From an uncultured Collinsella sp. (GTDB lineage Bacteria; Actinomycetota; Coriobacteriia; Coriobacteriales; Coriobacteriaceae): DNA of 64,000 nt. The notes under the pieces were generated by a model. That model searched no databases and had not been told where the DNA came from. It saw only the letters and a program-made list of their open reading frames with translations. Made by a program: the position numbers and the translations under genes. The stretch covers positions 1 through 64,000 of the forward strand of contig CATWVA010000003.1 in the NCBI GenBank assembly GCA_958354105.1, written 5' to 3'. Shown in pieces: positions 52,150 through 61,606 of this stretch. The first letter of the stretch is position 1. Every line of letters starts with the position of its first letter.

Positions 52150-54603
52150 ATGGCCGAGCAACTTTCGCTGTTTGGTTCGCCGGAACCGGAGGAAGCTCCG
52201 AAGTCCGTGACTCCTGCCGCCGCCCCGGCGCAGCCCGAGCCCGTACCCGAACCCGTCGTCGCCTATGCGAGCGTAGTCCTCGACATCCCGACGCGTGCGC
52301 TGTCCGAGCCATTCGCCTACGGCATCCCAGGGTCCCTTGCTAACGAGGCGCAGGTCGGATCCACGGTCCTAGTCCACTTTGGCAACCGTGCGGCCGCGGG
52401 CTACATCGTCGACATCGCGCCCGAGCTGGCCGACCTGCAAGGTAATGAAGCTCTCGACCCCGCGCGTATTAAAGCCATCGAGGCTATCCTCAGCAAACCG
52501 CTCTTTACCGCCGAAGCCGCCCGTATCGCACGTTGGATGAGCCGCGAATATGTCGCGACGCTTTCAGAGTGCCTGCGCCTGTTTTTGCCCCCGGGCGGCA
52601 GCCCGCGTGTGGTCAAGGGTGACGACGGCGTGTGGACGGTTGAGCGCCCCGCCGTCAAGCCTATCCAAAACCGCTGGGTTATGCTCACGCCCGAGGGTTT
52701 CGACTATACGCCGCCCAAGACTGCTGTCCGCCAGCGTCAGCTCATCGAGGCGCTCCAGTGCGGGCCGGTCACGACGCGCGACCTCAACCTGCTCTATAAC
52801 AGCATGTCGGCGACTATCAAGGCGCTCGAAAAGCGCGGCGTCGTGGTGGTGGAGGAGCGCCGTGCGTGGCGTGGCTGCAGCGAGCAGACCACGCTGTCCT
52901 CGGCAAGCGGCAAGGCGCCGGTCTCGCTTACCAACGGCCAGCAGCAGGCACTCGCGCAGATAGAGCGCGCCCGTCTTGACGCCCACGGAGACGTGGTTCT
53001 GGTCGACGGTGTCACCGGCTCCGGCAAAACCGAGGTCTACCTCTCTGCTATCGAGCGCGTGCTCGCGGCCGGCCGCTCGGCGTGCGTGCTTGTGCCCGAG
53101 ATCTCGCTGACGGCCCAAACCGTCGGCCGCTTCCGCTCGCGCTTCGGTGAGACGGTCGCGGTCTTCCATTCGCGCCTTTCGGCCGGCGAGCGCCTGGACC
53201 AGTGGGACATGGTTGCCAGTGGTGCCGCCCGCGTTGTCGTCGGCGCGCGTTCGGCGCTCTTTTGCCCGCTCAGCGACCTGGGTCTCATCATCATCGACGA
53301 GGAGCACGAGACCAGCTACAAGCAGGGCTCCAGTCCGCGCTACCACGCGCGCGAGGTGGCGGCCGAGATGGCGCGGCGCTACCGCTGCCCGCTCGTGTTG
53401 GGCTCCGCCACGCCTTCTGCTGAGGCCCTCGACCGCTGCCGCCGTGGCACGTATAACGGTGCCGCCTGGACGCGCGTCGAGATGCCCGAGCGCCCGGGAA
53501 ACGCCGTGCTGCCGACAGTCCGCATTGCCGACCTGCGCCGCGAGTTCTCGCACGGCAGCCGCTCCATGTTCTCAAAACCGCTGATGGAAGGCCTGGAGCG
53601 TGTGGTCGAGCGCCGTGAAAAAGCCGTGCTGTTGCACAACCGCCGTGGCTTTGCGCCATTCCTCATGTGCCGCGAGTGTGGCTGCGTCCCCACCTGCAAC
53701 CACTGCTCCACCGCGCTTACGTATCACGAGCGCACGCACACGCTGCAGTGTCACACCTGCGGTTCGTCTTGGCGCGTGCAGCCGTATCCCGCACCCACGA
53801 GCCGTTGCCCCAAATGTGGCAGTCGCTACCTGGCAAAAATGGGTCTGGGCACGCAGCAGATCGAGGACGCACTGCACCAGATGCTTCCTGAGGACGTCGC
53901 CATCATTCGTATGGATGCCGATTCCACGCGTGGCAAGGATGCGCACAAAAAGCTGCTCGAGCAGTTCGATGCCGCCGATTGCGCGGTGCTGCTGGGCACC
54001 CAAATGATCGCAAAGGGCCTCGACTTTCCCGAGGTCACGCTCGTGGGCGTGGTCAATGCCGACTTCGCCCTCAAGCTGCCGGACTTCCGCGCAGGAGAGC
54101 GCGCCTACGACTTGCTTGAGCAGGTTGCGGGCCGCGCCGGTCGCGGCGATCGTCCCGGCGAGGTGATCATCCAGACCTACTTGCCCGAGGATCCGGTCAT
54201 TCGCGCCGTCGCCGAGCACGACCGCTCGATCTTTACCGACTACGACCTGGACCAGCGCCGCGACGCCCTGTATCCGCCGTTTGTTCGCTTGGTCAACATT
54301 TTGGTGTGGTCGGCGAACCGAGACAACGCGCAGGACTACATCGGCCACATTGCAAAGCTGCTTAAGCGCCGTTGGCATGCCGCCGCGCCCGACTTTTTGC
54401 GGGCGGGCAGCGCGGTGCCGCAGGTGCTGGGCCCAGCTTCGTGTGTAATCGAGAGAGCCAAGGACCGTTACCGCTTCCATCTGCTTGTGAAGTCGCCCGT
54501 GGGGTACCATGTCTCAGATGATATCGACGCCTGCCTCAAAGAGGTAGGCTCCGTGCGCGGCGTGAGCGTGAGCGTTGACGTCGACGCCTATGATTTGATG
54601 TAA
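52150..54603 (+). CDS. priA: primosomal protein N' (replication restart helicase)
   Basis: 817 residues. A roughly 40-residue Pro/Ala/Glu extension precedes the DNA-binding domain (VVLDIPTRALSEPFAYGIP). Helicase motifs: VDGVTGSGKTEVYL (Walker A), IIDEEHETSYKQ (DEEH), GSATPS, and ATQMIAKG-type LLGTQMIAKGLDFP; eight zinc-binding cysteines between CRECGCVPTCNHC and CPKCG. It restarts stalled forks. AGGAGGT sits 9 bases upstream of ATG 52150. It heads a run with def. Confidence 0.95.
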   Translation: MAEQLSLFGSPEPEEAPKSVTPAAAPAQPEPVPEPVVAYASVVLDIPTRALSEPFAYGIPGSLANEAQVGSTVLVHFGNRAAAGYIVDIAPELADLQGNEALDPARIKAIEAILSKPLFTAEAARIARWMSREYVATLSECLRLFLPPGGSPRVVKGDDGVWTVERPAVKPIQNRWVMLTPEGFDYTPPKTAVRQRQLIEALQCGPVTTRDLNLLYNSMSATIKALEKRGVVVVEERRAWRGCSEQTTLSSASGKAPVSLTNGQQQALAQIERARLDAHGDVVLVDGVTGSGKTEVYLSAIERVLAAGRSACVLVPEISLTAQTVGRFRSRFGETVAVFHSRLSAGERLDQWDMVASGAARVVVGARSALFCPLSDLGLIIIDEEHETSYKQGSSPRYHAREVAAEMARRYRCPLVLGSATPSAEALDRCRRGTYNGAAWTRVEMPERPGNAVLPTVRIADLRREFSHGSRSMFSKPLMEGLERVVERREKAVLLHNRRGFAPFLMCRECGCVPTCNHCSTALTYHERTHTLQCHTCGSSWRVQPYPAPTSRCPKCGSRYLAKMGLGTQQIEDALHQMLPEDVAIIRMDADSTRGKDAHKKLLEQFDAADCAVLLGTQMIAKGLDFPEVTLVGVVNADFALKLPDFRAGERAYDLLEQVAGRAGRGDRPGEVIIQTYLPEDPVIRAVAEHDRSIFTDYDLDQRRDALYPPFVRLVNILVWSANRDNAQDYIGHIAKLLKRRWHAAAPDFLRAGSAVPQVLGPASCVIERAKDRYRFHLLVKSPVGYHVSDDIDACLKEVGSVRGVSVSVDVDAYDLM

Positions 54604-54621
54604 CAACCCGAAAGGATGGCC

Positions 54622-55158
54622 ATGGAAGCCAACGGAATCGTACTGTCGCCCGACCCTCGTCTGCGCCAGGAGTGCGCCGTCATCGAGGAGATCACCCCGG
54701 CGATCGAGGCGCTTGCCGAGAAGATGAAGAAGATGATGTTCGAGAACGGCGGTTGCGGCCTGGCTGCCCCGCAGATCGGTGAGCTCATTCAGCTCGTCAC
54801 CATCGACTGCGACTACAGCGACAAGAGCGACTACGACCCGTACGTGCTCATTAACCCTGTGATCGTGGAGCAGAGCGACCATCTGGTGCCGTTTAGCGAG
54901 GGCTGCCTGTCCATCCCTGGCATTAGCTGCGAGATCGAGCGTCCCGACCATGTCGTCGTCGAGGCGTACGACCTGGACGCCAACCTGATTCGCTACGAGG
55001 CCTCGGGCGATCTGTTCTGCGTGTGCCTGCAGCACGAGATCGATCACCTGCACGGCAACACCATGTTTGAGCGACTGAAGCCCATGCAGAGGCTCAAGGC
55101 AGTCAAGGAGTACCAGGACGCCCTGGCCCGCGGCGCTCGACCGGGCGAGACGGAGTAG
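54622..55158 (+). CDS. def: peptide deformylase
   Basis: 178 residues from ATG 54622 (AAAGG 6 bases upstream; the ATG at 54616 overlaps that site). All three motifs are present: GCGLAAPQIG, EGCLSIPG and QHEIDHLHG (metal ligands Cys and two His). It removes the formyl group from nascent proteins and pairs logically with fmt 330 bases downstream. A long hairpin and a terminator follow. Confidence 0.95.
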   Translation: MEANGIVLSPDPRLRQECAVIEEITPAIEALAEKMKKMMFENGGCGLAAPQIGELIQLVTIDCDYSDKSDYDPYVLINPVIVEQSDHLVPFSEGCLSIPGISCEIERPDHVVVEAYDLDANLIRYEASGDLFCVCLQHEIDHLHGNTMFERLKPMQRLKAVKEYQDALARGARPGETE

Positions 55159-55166
55159 GTCCCACC

Positions 55167-55268
55167 GTCCCCGGTGCTGAGCGCCCACATATCATCCCGT
55201 GCTCAAACATTCTCGCTTTGCTGCAAAACTGCGCGCGGGACGATATGTGGGCGCTCAGCACCGGGGAC
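55167..55268. repeat. long intergenic hairpin (family C) after def
   Basis: A 33-bp arm at 55167-55199 (GTCCCCGGTGCTGAGCGCCC then ACATATCATCCCG) is the inverse of 55236-55268 with one mismatch; the loop is 36 bases. It begins 8 bases past the def stop. No second copy in this window. Confidence 0.8.
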
Positions 55269-55342
55269 TGCGTTGTTCTGGCTCGGTTCGCCCGGGTGCC
55301 GTCGGGCTAGGGATGGGCGTCTTTGCCGATAATTGCTTTGCT

Positions 55343-55381
55343 GAAAGAGCTGCTTTTATTGCGGCTCTTTCTTTGGTTTTG
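55343..55381 (+). terminator. terminator in the def-fmt gap
   Basis: GAAAGAGCTGC (55343-55353) pairs with GCGGCTCTTTC (55361-55371), one G-U, 7-base loop, then TTTGGTTTTGG. The rest of the 327-base gap up to fmt shows no credible gene; a hydrophobic frame running into fmt has no ribosome site. Confidence 0.6.
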
Positions 55382-55485
55382 GGTATATTTGTTCTTGTTG
55401 AATTGTTATTGCGGATGGGCTGGGTACTTGGCTTTCCGCTGTTATTTGTAGCCGTCTCGGCTTTGGTTGAGAGGAGACGATCTTT

Positions 55486-56406
55486 ATGCGTATTGTGTTT
55501 ATGGGTACGCCCGATTTTGCGGTGCCTTCGCTGACTTCGCTTGTTGAGGCTGGGAACGAAATTGCGCTCGTAATTACTCGTCCCGATGCTGTTCGCGGGC
55601 GTGGTAAGAAGCTGGAGCCGTCTCCTGTTAAGGCTAAGGCGCTTGAGCTTGGGTTGCCGGTTATTGAGGCTAATCGTATGACGGCCGAGGTTGTTGAGGC
55701 GCTCCAAGCTGCGCAAGCCGATATTTTCTGTGTGGCTGCTTATGGCTGCATTTTGCCCGATGAGGTGCTGCATATGGCGCCGCTTGGTATTGTGAATGTT
55801 CATGCGTCCTTGCTGCCTCGTTGGCGTGGGGCTGCTCCTATTCAGCGTGCGATTCTCGCTGGTGATGAGATTGCTGGCGTTTCTATTATGCGTATTGGAC
55901 ATGGCGTGGATGCCGGCGCTTATTGTGCTCAGGCTTCCACGTCGGTTGCCGGTAAGCATGCTGAGGCGCTGACCATGGAGCTTGGTGAGCTTGGCGGCAA
56001 ACTGCTTGCCGATACGCTTCCTTCTCTTGCCGATGGCACCGCCGTGTGGACTGAACAGGATGAGGAGCTCGTTACCCATGCTGCCAAGATTTCCAAGCTG
56101 GAGATGCGTCTGGATCCGCAGATGGCTGCGCTCGATTGCGTGCGTCATGTGCTGGCCTCTTCCGATACCGCGCCTGCTCGTTGCGTGATTGCCGGTAAGA
56201 CCGTGCGTGTGCTCGATGCTGTGGCGGCTGACGTGTCGCTTGGCGAGGGTCAGGTTCTCGTTCAGGCTAAGCGTGTTTACCTTGGCCTTTCCGATGGCTC
56301 GGTTGAGTTGCTCGAGGTTAAGCCTGATGGCAAGCGTGCTATGGCCGCTTCTGCTTGGGCTGCTGGCCTGCAGGGTGCCGATCTTTCGTGGGGTGTTTTG
56401 TCATGA
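55486..56406 (+). CDS. fmt: methionyl-tRNA formyltransferase
   Basis: 306 residues, usual length. RIVFMGTPDFAVPSL, the formyl-folate site AAYGCILPDEVL, the catalytic NVHASLLPRWRGAAPIQ, and the C-terminal OB-like domain are visible. It formylates the initiator tRNA. GAGGAG precedes the ATG. Codon use is noticeably richer in T-ending codons (GCT, GTT, CTT, GGT) than in its neighbours. It overlaps rsmB by 4 bases (ATGA). Confidence 0.95.
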   Translation: MRIVFMGTPDFAVPSLTSLVEAGNEIALVITRPDAVRGRGKKLEPSPVKAKALELGLPVIEANRMTAEVVEALQAAQADIFCVAAYGCILPDEVLHMAPLGIVNVHASLLPRWRGAAPIQRAILAGDEIAGVSIMRIGHGVDAGAYCAQASTSVAGKHAEALTMELGELGGKLLADTLPSLADGTAVWTEQDEELVTHAAKISKLEMRLDPQMAALDCVRHVLASSDTAPARCVIAGKTVRVLDAVAADVSLGEGQVLVQAKRVYLGLSDGSVELLEVKPDGKRAMAASAWAAGLQGADLSWGVLS

Positions 56407-57803
56407 GCAAGCTGTCTCCCGCGCGCAAGCTTGCGCTCGATGTGCTGATGGAGGCCGATCGCCGCGGCATGTATGCGCGCGACGTGCTGTCCTCTCGCGC
56501 ATCGGCCAAGGCTATTGACCAGCGCGATTCCGCTTTTGCCGCCCGCTTGGCGCTGGGCGTGGCCGCCACGCAGGGTATTTTGGACGAGCTGCTCGATCAG
56601 TTTCTCGATAAACCCAAAAAGGTTGCGCCGCGCGTTCGCATGGCGCTTCGTATCTCGGCCTTCGAGATGCTCTACCTGCATACGCCGGGCCGCGTTGCCG
56701 TAAGTCAGGGTGTTGAGCTGGTGCGCAGCGGTGCTAAGTCTGCCGCGGGCCTGGCTAACGCGGTGCTGCACAAGGTCGCGGACAACGTTGAGGACTTTGC
56801 CACGGCATCCGACGTGGATGAGTCCGAGCGCCGTTTGGTTCGCCTGTCTCGTTTGATGGGTCTCCCTCGCTGGCTGTGCGCCCGCATTATGGCGTCGTTC
56901 GATACGCCCGAGGGCGTGCTCAACTTTGCCGGCAATCTGGCGCCTGCGCCGCTTGCGCTGCACGAGAATGCGTTTGCGACCAAGGACGACCCGAATATCT
57001 CGCAGCTCGTTGCGCCTGTCTTTCCGGGCTGTCATGCTCCGGTCGATGCGCAGGTCACGGTTGCATCGGGCGTGTTTGAGCGTGCGGCCGCGGTTGCCTC
57101 GGACCTCAACGCCCAGCTCATCGCCACAGCTGCCACGCGCCCTGGAAGCTGCCTTGAGATTGGTGCCGGTCGCGGAACCAAGACCTATGTGATGATGTGC
57201 CAGGCCAAACGTGCCGGGTACGAGCGCCAGCATACCGCGCTCGATCTGCATGATCGTAAATGTGATCAGAATCTCGCGCGCCTGCATAAGGCGGGCATCT
57301 CGGGTGTTCGTACGGTGTCGGGCGATGCCTGCGAGCTCAATGAGGTGCTTACGTCGTTTGATGCCATGCTCGGCGAGCCCGCCCTGTTCGACACGGTGTT
57401 TATCGATGCGCCGTGCTCTGGCACCGGCACCATGCGCCGTCATCCCGAGATTCCGTGGCGCCTGACCGAGAACGACGTTACGACTGAGCTGCCTCACCTG
57501 CAGCTGACGATGCTCAAGGAAGCAGCCGCGCGCGTGGCTGCTGGCGGTGAGCTTATCTATGCCACCTGCTCGGTTTTTGATGAAGAGAACACGCAGGTCG
57601 TGGATGCCTTCCTGGCCTCTCCTGAGGGCGCCGGCTTTACCGTGGCGCCGCTCTCCGAAGCCCAGATTTTGCAGCTCCCCGAGTACGATCATGCCAAGAG
57701 CCTCGTCACCCTGCGCCAAAACGCTCGAGGCCTCTTCCAAAGTGTCCCCGTTAATGCGGACTCCTACGACGGCCACTTCTGCGCCCGCTTGGTCCACAAG
57801 TAA
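56403..57803 (+). CDS. rsmB: 16S rRNA (cytosine-967-C5)-methyltransferase RsmB
   Basis: 466 residues. An N-terminal NusB-like RNA-binding domain (about 1-140, ARKLALDVLMEADRRGMYAR) and a C-terminal Rossmann methyltransferase (about 225-466) with LEIGAGRGTKTYVM, DAPCSGTGTMRRHPEIPWR (Cys) and YATCSVFDEEN (second Cys). The fmt-rsmB pair is common in bacteria. Ends just before hairpin A copy 3. Confidence 0.93.
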   Translation: MSKLSPARKLALDVLMEADRRGMYARDVLSSRASAKAIDQRDSAFAARLALGVAATQGILDELLDQFLDKPKKVAPRVRMALRISAFEMLYLHTPGRVAVSQGVELVRSGAKSAAGLANAVLHKVADNVEDFATASDVDESERRLVRLSRLMGLPRWLCARIMASFDTPEGVLNFAGNLAPAPLALHENAFATKDDPNISQLVAPVFPGCHAPVDAQVTVASGVFERAAAVASDLNAQLIATAATRPGSCLEIGAGRGTKTYVMMCQAKRAGYERQHTALDLHDRKCDQNLARLHKAGISGVRTVSGDACELNEVLTSFDAMLGEPALFDTVFIDAPCSGTGTMRRHPEIPWRLTENDVTTELPHLQLTMLKEAAARVAAGGELIYATCSVFDEENTQVVDAFLASPEGAGFTVAPLSEAQILQLPEYDHAKSLVTLRQNARGLFQSVPVNADSYDGHFCARLVHK

Positions 57804-57807
57804 CTAC

Positions 57808-57876
57808 TAAGTTGCGGTGAAATAGGGATTGAATAGCGGCATCTACCCGCCAAACAGTCCTTATTTCACCGCAACT
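57808..57876. repeat. dispersed hairpin family A, copy 3
   Basis: TAAGTTGCGGTGAAATAGGG.. (57808-57831) against CAGTCCTTATTTCACCGCAACT (57855-57876). It begins 5 bases past the rsmB stop and probably also helps end that transcript. Confidence 0.85.
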
Positions 57877-57901
57877 CATAAGGAAACCTGGGTAGCTAAA
57901 G

Positions 57902-57941
57902 AAGCGGCCCCGCAATCGGTTTCGGTCGCGGGGCTGCTTGG
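57902..57941 (-). terminator. terminator after the zinc-ribbon gene
   Basis: AAGCGGCCCCGC (57902-57913) pairs with GCGGGGCTGCTT (57928-57939), followed on the - strand by CTTTAGC. Confidence 0.7.
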
Positions 57942-57944
57942 TTT

Positions 57945-58181
57945 CTAGTGGTTGTGCGGACAGTTGGCGCAGCAGCCGCTGGTGGCGTTGGTGCTGGAGC
58001 CGCCACTGCGCTGGTCGGTGTTGTAGAAGCCGCTGCCCTCAAACTTGATGCCGCTTGCCGAGAACGTCTTGGCCGCCAGGGCACCGCAGCTCGGGCACAC
58101 GACCTCGGGGGTCTCGGACATGGGATGCTCAACCTCAAACACGTTGCCGCAGCTCGAGCACTTGTAATCGTAGCGCGCCAT
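57945..58181 (-). CDS. FmdB-family zinc-ribbon protein
   Basis: 78 residues. MARYDYKCSSCGNVFEVEH and VVCPSCGALAAKTFSASG give the CxxC...CxxC zinc ribbon of the FmdB/regulatory-protein family, followed by GSGFYNTDQRS. A His/Cys-rich tail (SGCCANCPHNH) could be a further metal site. Function in the family is unclear. GGAAGTATT precedes the ATG. It is preceded by the GH13-GH77 gene on the same strand but 90 bases separate them. Confidence 0.85.
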   Translation of the reverse strand: MARYDYKCSSCGNVFEVEHPMSETPEVVCPSCGALAAKTFSASGIKFEGSGFYNTDQRSGGSSTNATSGCCANCPHNH

Positions 58182-58269
58182 AATACTTCCTTTTCAGCAC
58201 AAAGCGGGCAGATCGCTCTGCCCGCATAAATTCAAACAGCAGTAACTGTACCCTATATCGGGGGTTTTA

Positions 58270-61200
58270 TCACGCTTCGCCCCAGAATCTATGGGTGTTG
58301 CGCAGGAGCTGTGCAGTTTTGCCCTCGGCGGCCGCAACGTCGGCCTCATCGGCCTGCCAGGTCCAGTTGCCCGTGGCCACGCCCGGCACGTTCATGCGCG
58401 TATCGTCGCCAAGCCCCAGGACATCCTGCAGCGGCATCATCACCAGGGGAGCGTCGCTTGCCAGCACGTCGCTCATCAGCTTGGCCGCCACCTCAACACC
58501 GCTCGGCTCGTCGCCGCCAGCAAAGGAGCGCGTGCACCAACCAGCGAGCGTCGACGTGTCGTGCGTCGAGGTGTACAGGATCTTGCCCGGTGTGGGATGA
58601 ATTCCGCAGCGAACGTCGTAGTCGCTAAACTCCAGCACGTCCATGCCGGGGAAGCCGCAGGTCGAAGCCATGGCGCGAACGCCAGGCGTCAAATAGCCCA
58701 GGTCCTCGGCGATAAAGTTGAGCGGCCCCAGCTCGTCATAGGCGGTCTGGAACAGGTCCTTGCCCGGGCCTGCCAGCCAACGCCCGTCGGCGCAAGCCTT
58801 TCCTGCGGGAATGCTAAAGTAGCTGTGGAATCCCAGGAAGTGGTCCAGGCGCACGCGGTCGTAGAGCGAGAACGCGCGACGCAGACGGTCCATCCACCAG
58901 CTATAGCCGTTCTGCTTCATGTGGTCCCAGCGGAACGTCGGGTTGCCCCACACCTGACCCTCGGGCGCAAAGTTGTCAGGCGGCGCGCCGGAGATCTCGA
59001 TTGCCTTGCCGGTATCGGACAGCCAGAAGTTCTCGGGCTCGCTCCATGCGTCGGCCGAATCGTCCGAAACGTACATGGGAATGTCGCCGATGACCTCGAT
59101 GCCCTTCTTGTGCGCATAGTTCATGAGCTCGCACCAGGCCAGGTCAAAGCGGTACTGCATGTACGCCTGCAGCTCTGCCTCGTCGTGGAAACGTTTGTCG
59201 TCAATCAGATGCTCGTTGTAGCGCGCGACATCGGCCGGCCAATCGTGGCGCGACTCGCCCTCAAAGTACTTCTTGACGGCCATGTAGACGCAGTACTTCT
59301 CGAGCCAATCAGCGTTGCGATGCTTAAACGCCGTGTAGAGCGGGTCTGCATCCTCACCGCCACGGGCCTTCCAAGTCTCAAAGTCGGCCGCCAGCTCCTC
59401 TTGGCTTTCGGGCAGTAGATCGATATTGCCTGCAAAGGCCGAAGGCCCGGCGTAAGGGGAGCGGAAGAAGTCCGTCGGGTTAACGGGCAGGACCTGCCAG
59501 TAGCGCATGCCCATGGCGGCCAGATGGTCGATAAAGCGACGCGTGGGTGCGCCGATCGTGCCAGGCTTGCCGTCATCGGTCGGCACCGACGTGATGTGGC
59601 ACACGACGCCCGCGCCGTGATCGAGCGGCTCCTGCAGGCGCTGCTCGGCATGGTGATAGATGATCGACGAGCCCAGCGGATACAGATCGAGCGTGACCGT
59701 ACCGTTGTGGATCTCGCACTCGTGACCGCTGATCACGTCACTCGCGCATTCGCCGAGCGCCGGAATCGTCACGCGGTGCGAATTGCGCAGGCTGCGGTTG
59801 ATGATAACCGTCGCGGACTCGCCATTCTTGCCCGTGCGGTTGTATGCCAGCACCTCGTCGTTGAGCGCGAAGGCCTTGATCTCGCCGTCGATCATAAATG
59901 GCAGTGCGCGGCGTACGGCGGAGGCGTTCTTGACAATAGCCAGCGTGTCGAAGTCGTGCAGTTGGTCCTTGTTCGGTAGGGTGCGGCGGTTGCCCGGATC
60001 GGTAAGGCCCTCCAGGCCGTATTCGTCGCCGTAGTAGATCGAAGGCACGCCGGGGAAGGTCATCTGCATGAGCGTGGCGAGCCAAAAACGGCTCTTGGCC
60101 AGGCCCATCGAGTTCTCGTCCAGGCGCCACTTGCTGCGCTCGCACTCGGGTAGCTGCGACTCGTCGGGGCCGCCGCCGAGCACCGAGATGATACGTGGAC
60201 GGTCGTGGCTCGAAAGCAAATTGAGAGCGCAGGACAATGCCTCGCTCGGGTAGTTCTCGCGCAGGGTCTCGATATCCTCGGCAGCCTCGTAGGCGTTCTT
60301 GTATCCCATCAAAAAGCCGATGACCATGTCGCGGAAGGGGTAATCCATAGCAGAGTCCAGCTCGGAGCCTTGCAGGTAGCGGCGCAAATGACCATAGCTG
60401 ATCTTGTTGGAGGCATCTTCCCAGACTTCGCCGAGCAACAGTGCGTCAGGCTTTTCGGCAAGTACTGCCTTCTTGATCTCGGTCAGGAAATCGTCCGAAA
60501 GCTCGTCAGCGACGTCCAGGCGCCAGCCATGAGCGCCGGCACGTAGCCATTTACGGATCACGCCGTCCTTGCCCAGGAGCCGCTCGCGTACCAGCTCGGA
60601 GCTCTCATTGATGACAGGCATGTTGCCCACGCCCCACCAGCAGTCATACGAACCGTCCTCATGGAAGTAAAACGCATCGCGCCACGGCGAATCCTTGCTC
60701 TGCCACGCGCCCACGCCGGGGTAGTTGCCATAGCGGTTGAAATAGATCGAATCGTCGCCCGTGTGGTTGAACACACCGTCGAGAATGATGGAAATGCCCA
60801 GCTTTTCGGCCGCCTGACACAGTTCGGTAAAGTCCTGCTCGGTGCCCAGAATCGGATCGATCTTGGTGTAATCGGCGGTGTCGTAGCGGTGGTTACTCGC
60901 GGCTTCAAAAATGGGGTTGAGGTAGATAGCTGTAAATCCCAACTCGGCGATGCGGGGCAGGTCTTCCTGGATGCCCTTGAGCGAGCCGCCGTAGAAGTCC
61001 CAGGTCTTGATGGAGCCGTCTTCGGCGCGCTCGTACACGGGCGGCTCGTTCCAGTCCTCGACCATACGGCGCCGGATTCCGTTGCGCGGTTTTTCGACCT
61101 CGGCCAGCGTGCGCTCGCGCCAGTTTTCGTCACGGGCGTAGCGATCGGGGAAGATCTGGTAGACCATGCCACGCTCGTACCACTCGGGACGCACTTCGCG

Positions 61201-61566
61201 GTGCTTATAGACGGTAATCTGGAAGGACGGAACCTCGGCGTAGCCGTAAGTTACGCCCTCGCCACCGGTGCGGCCTTGCGGCGCGCCCAGGCGAACCTCG
61301 GGCTGGCCCTCGATATTGCAGATAAAGCTGTACCAGATAAGACAGGGCTCGGTGCACTCAAGCTCTACGGTAAATATGCCGTCGCCCTCGTGCGTCATGG
61401 GATACAGAGACTCACCGATTTCATCGACCCAGGTGCGTAGCGTAAGTGTTGCCTGGTTGGGGTCGGCATCCTCCAAAATCACCGAGAGGGAAACGGAAGT
61501 TCCAGTGGTCACAGCGCCAAACGGAGTGCGAAACTGCGGCAGGCGGCTGTTGTGAATCAATCTCAT
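58270..61566 (-). CDS. fused GH13 amylase/neopullulanase-like and GH77 4-alpha-glucanotransferase
   Basis: 1098 residues. Residues about 1-125 are a beta-sandwich neopullulanase-type N-domain. About 130-610 is a GH13 barrel with DGVFNHTG (region I), WRLDVADEL (II, nucleophile Asp), LLGEVWED (III, acid/base Glu) and LLSSHDRPR (IV). About 630-1098 is a GH77 amylomaltase: PSAFAGNIDLLP region, RLDHFLGFHSYFSIPAG (nucleophile Asp), IAEDLGYL (Glu) and TSTHDTSTLAGW (Asp). One chain can therefore cleave alpha-1,4/1,6 glucans and transfer glucan segments, fitting glycogen or maltodextrin use. All catalytic residues are present in both halves. Only a weak ribosome site (GGAC) precedes ATG 61566. Confidence 0.93.
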   Translation of the reverse strand: MRLIHNSRLPQFRTPFGAVTTGTSVSLSVILEDADPNQATLTLRTWVDEIGESLYPMTHEGDGIFTVELECTEPCLIWYSFICNIEGQPEVRLGAPQGRTGGEGVTYGYAEVPSFQITVYKHREVRPEWYERGMVYQIFPDRYARDENWRERTLAEVEKPRNGIRRRMVEDWNEPPVYERAEDGSIKTWDFYGGSLKGIQEDLPRIAELGFTAIYLNPIFEAASNHRYDTADYTKIDPILGTEQDFTELCQAAEKLGISIILDGVFNHTGDDSIYFNRYGNYPGVGAWQSKDSPWRDAFYFHEDGSYDCWWGVGNMPVINESSELVRERLLGKDGVIRKWLRAGAHGWRLDVADELSDDFLTEIKKAVLAEKPDALLLGEVWEDASNKISYGHLRRYLQGSELDSAMDYPFRDMVIGFLMGYKNAYEAAEDIETLRENYPSEALSCALNLLSSHDRPRIISVLGGGPDESQLPECERSKWRLDENSMGLAKSRFWLATLMQMTFPGVPSIYYGDEYGLEGLTDPGNRRTLPNKDQLHDFDTLAIVKNASAVRRALPFMIDGEIKAFALNDEVLAYNRTGKNGESATVIINRSLRNSHRVTIPALGECASDVISGHECEIHNGTVTLDLYPLGSSIIYHHAEQRLQEPLDHGAGVVCHITSVPTDDGKPGTIGAPTRRFIDHLAAMGMRYWQVLPVNPTDFFRSPYAGPSAFAGNIDLLPESQEELAADFETWKARGGEDADPLYTAFKHRNADWLEKYCVYMAVKKYFEGESRHDWPADVARYNEHLIDDKRFHDEAELQAYMQYRFDLAWCELMNYAHKKGIEVIGDIPMYVSDDSADAWSEPENFWLSDTGKAIEISGAPPDNFAPEGQVWGNPTFRWDHMKQNGYSWWMDRLRRAFSLYDRVRLDHFLGFHSYFSIPAGKACADGRWLAGPGKDLFQTAYDELGPLNFIAEDLGYLTPGVRAMASTCGFPGMDVLEFSDYDVRCGIHPTPGKILYTSTHDTSTLAGWCTRSFAGGDEPSGVEVAAKLMSDVLASDAPLVMMPLQDVLGLGDDTRMNVPGVATGNWTWQADEADVAAAEGKTAQLLRNTHRFWGEA

Positions 61567-61590
61567 AGTACGGTCCAGTTCTATACAGTC

Positions 61591-61606
61591 ATGGCCAACG
61601 GGCCAT
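61591..61606. promoter_or_regulatory. palindrome upstream of the GH13-GH77 gene
   Basis: ATGGCC-AACG-GGCCAT, 25 bases upstream of the start codon. On the - strand a TATAGA lies just downstream of it (61580-61585) and a TATACT upstream of it (61628-61633). The position suits an operator for a carbohydrate regulator (inference). Confidence 0.35.

Noticed and set aside
55199..55534. A 111-codon hydrophobic frame running into fmt
   Set aside because: It begins inside the family C hairpin, runs 49 bases into fmt, and crosses the terminator at 55343-55381.
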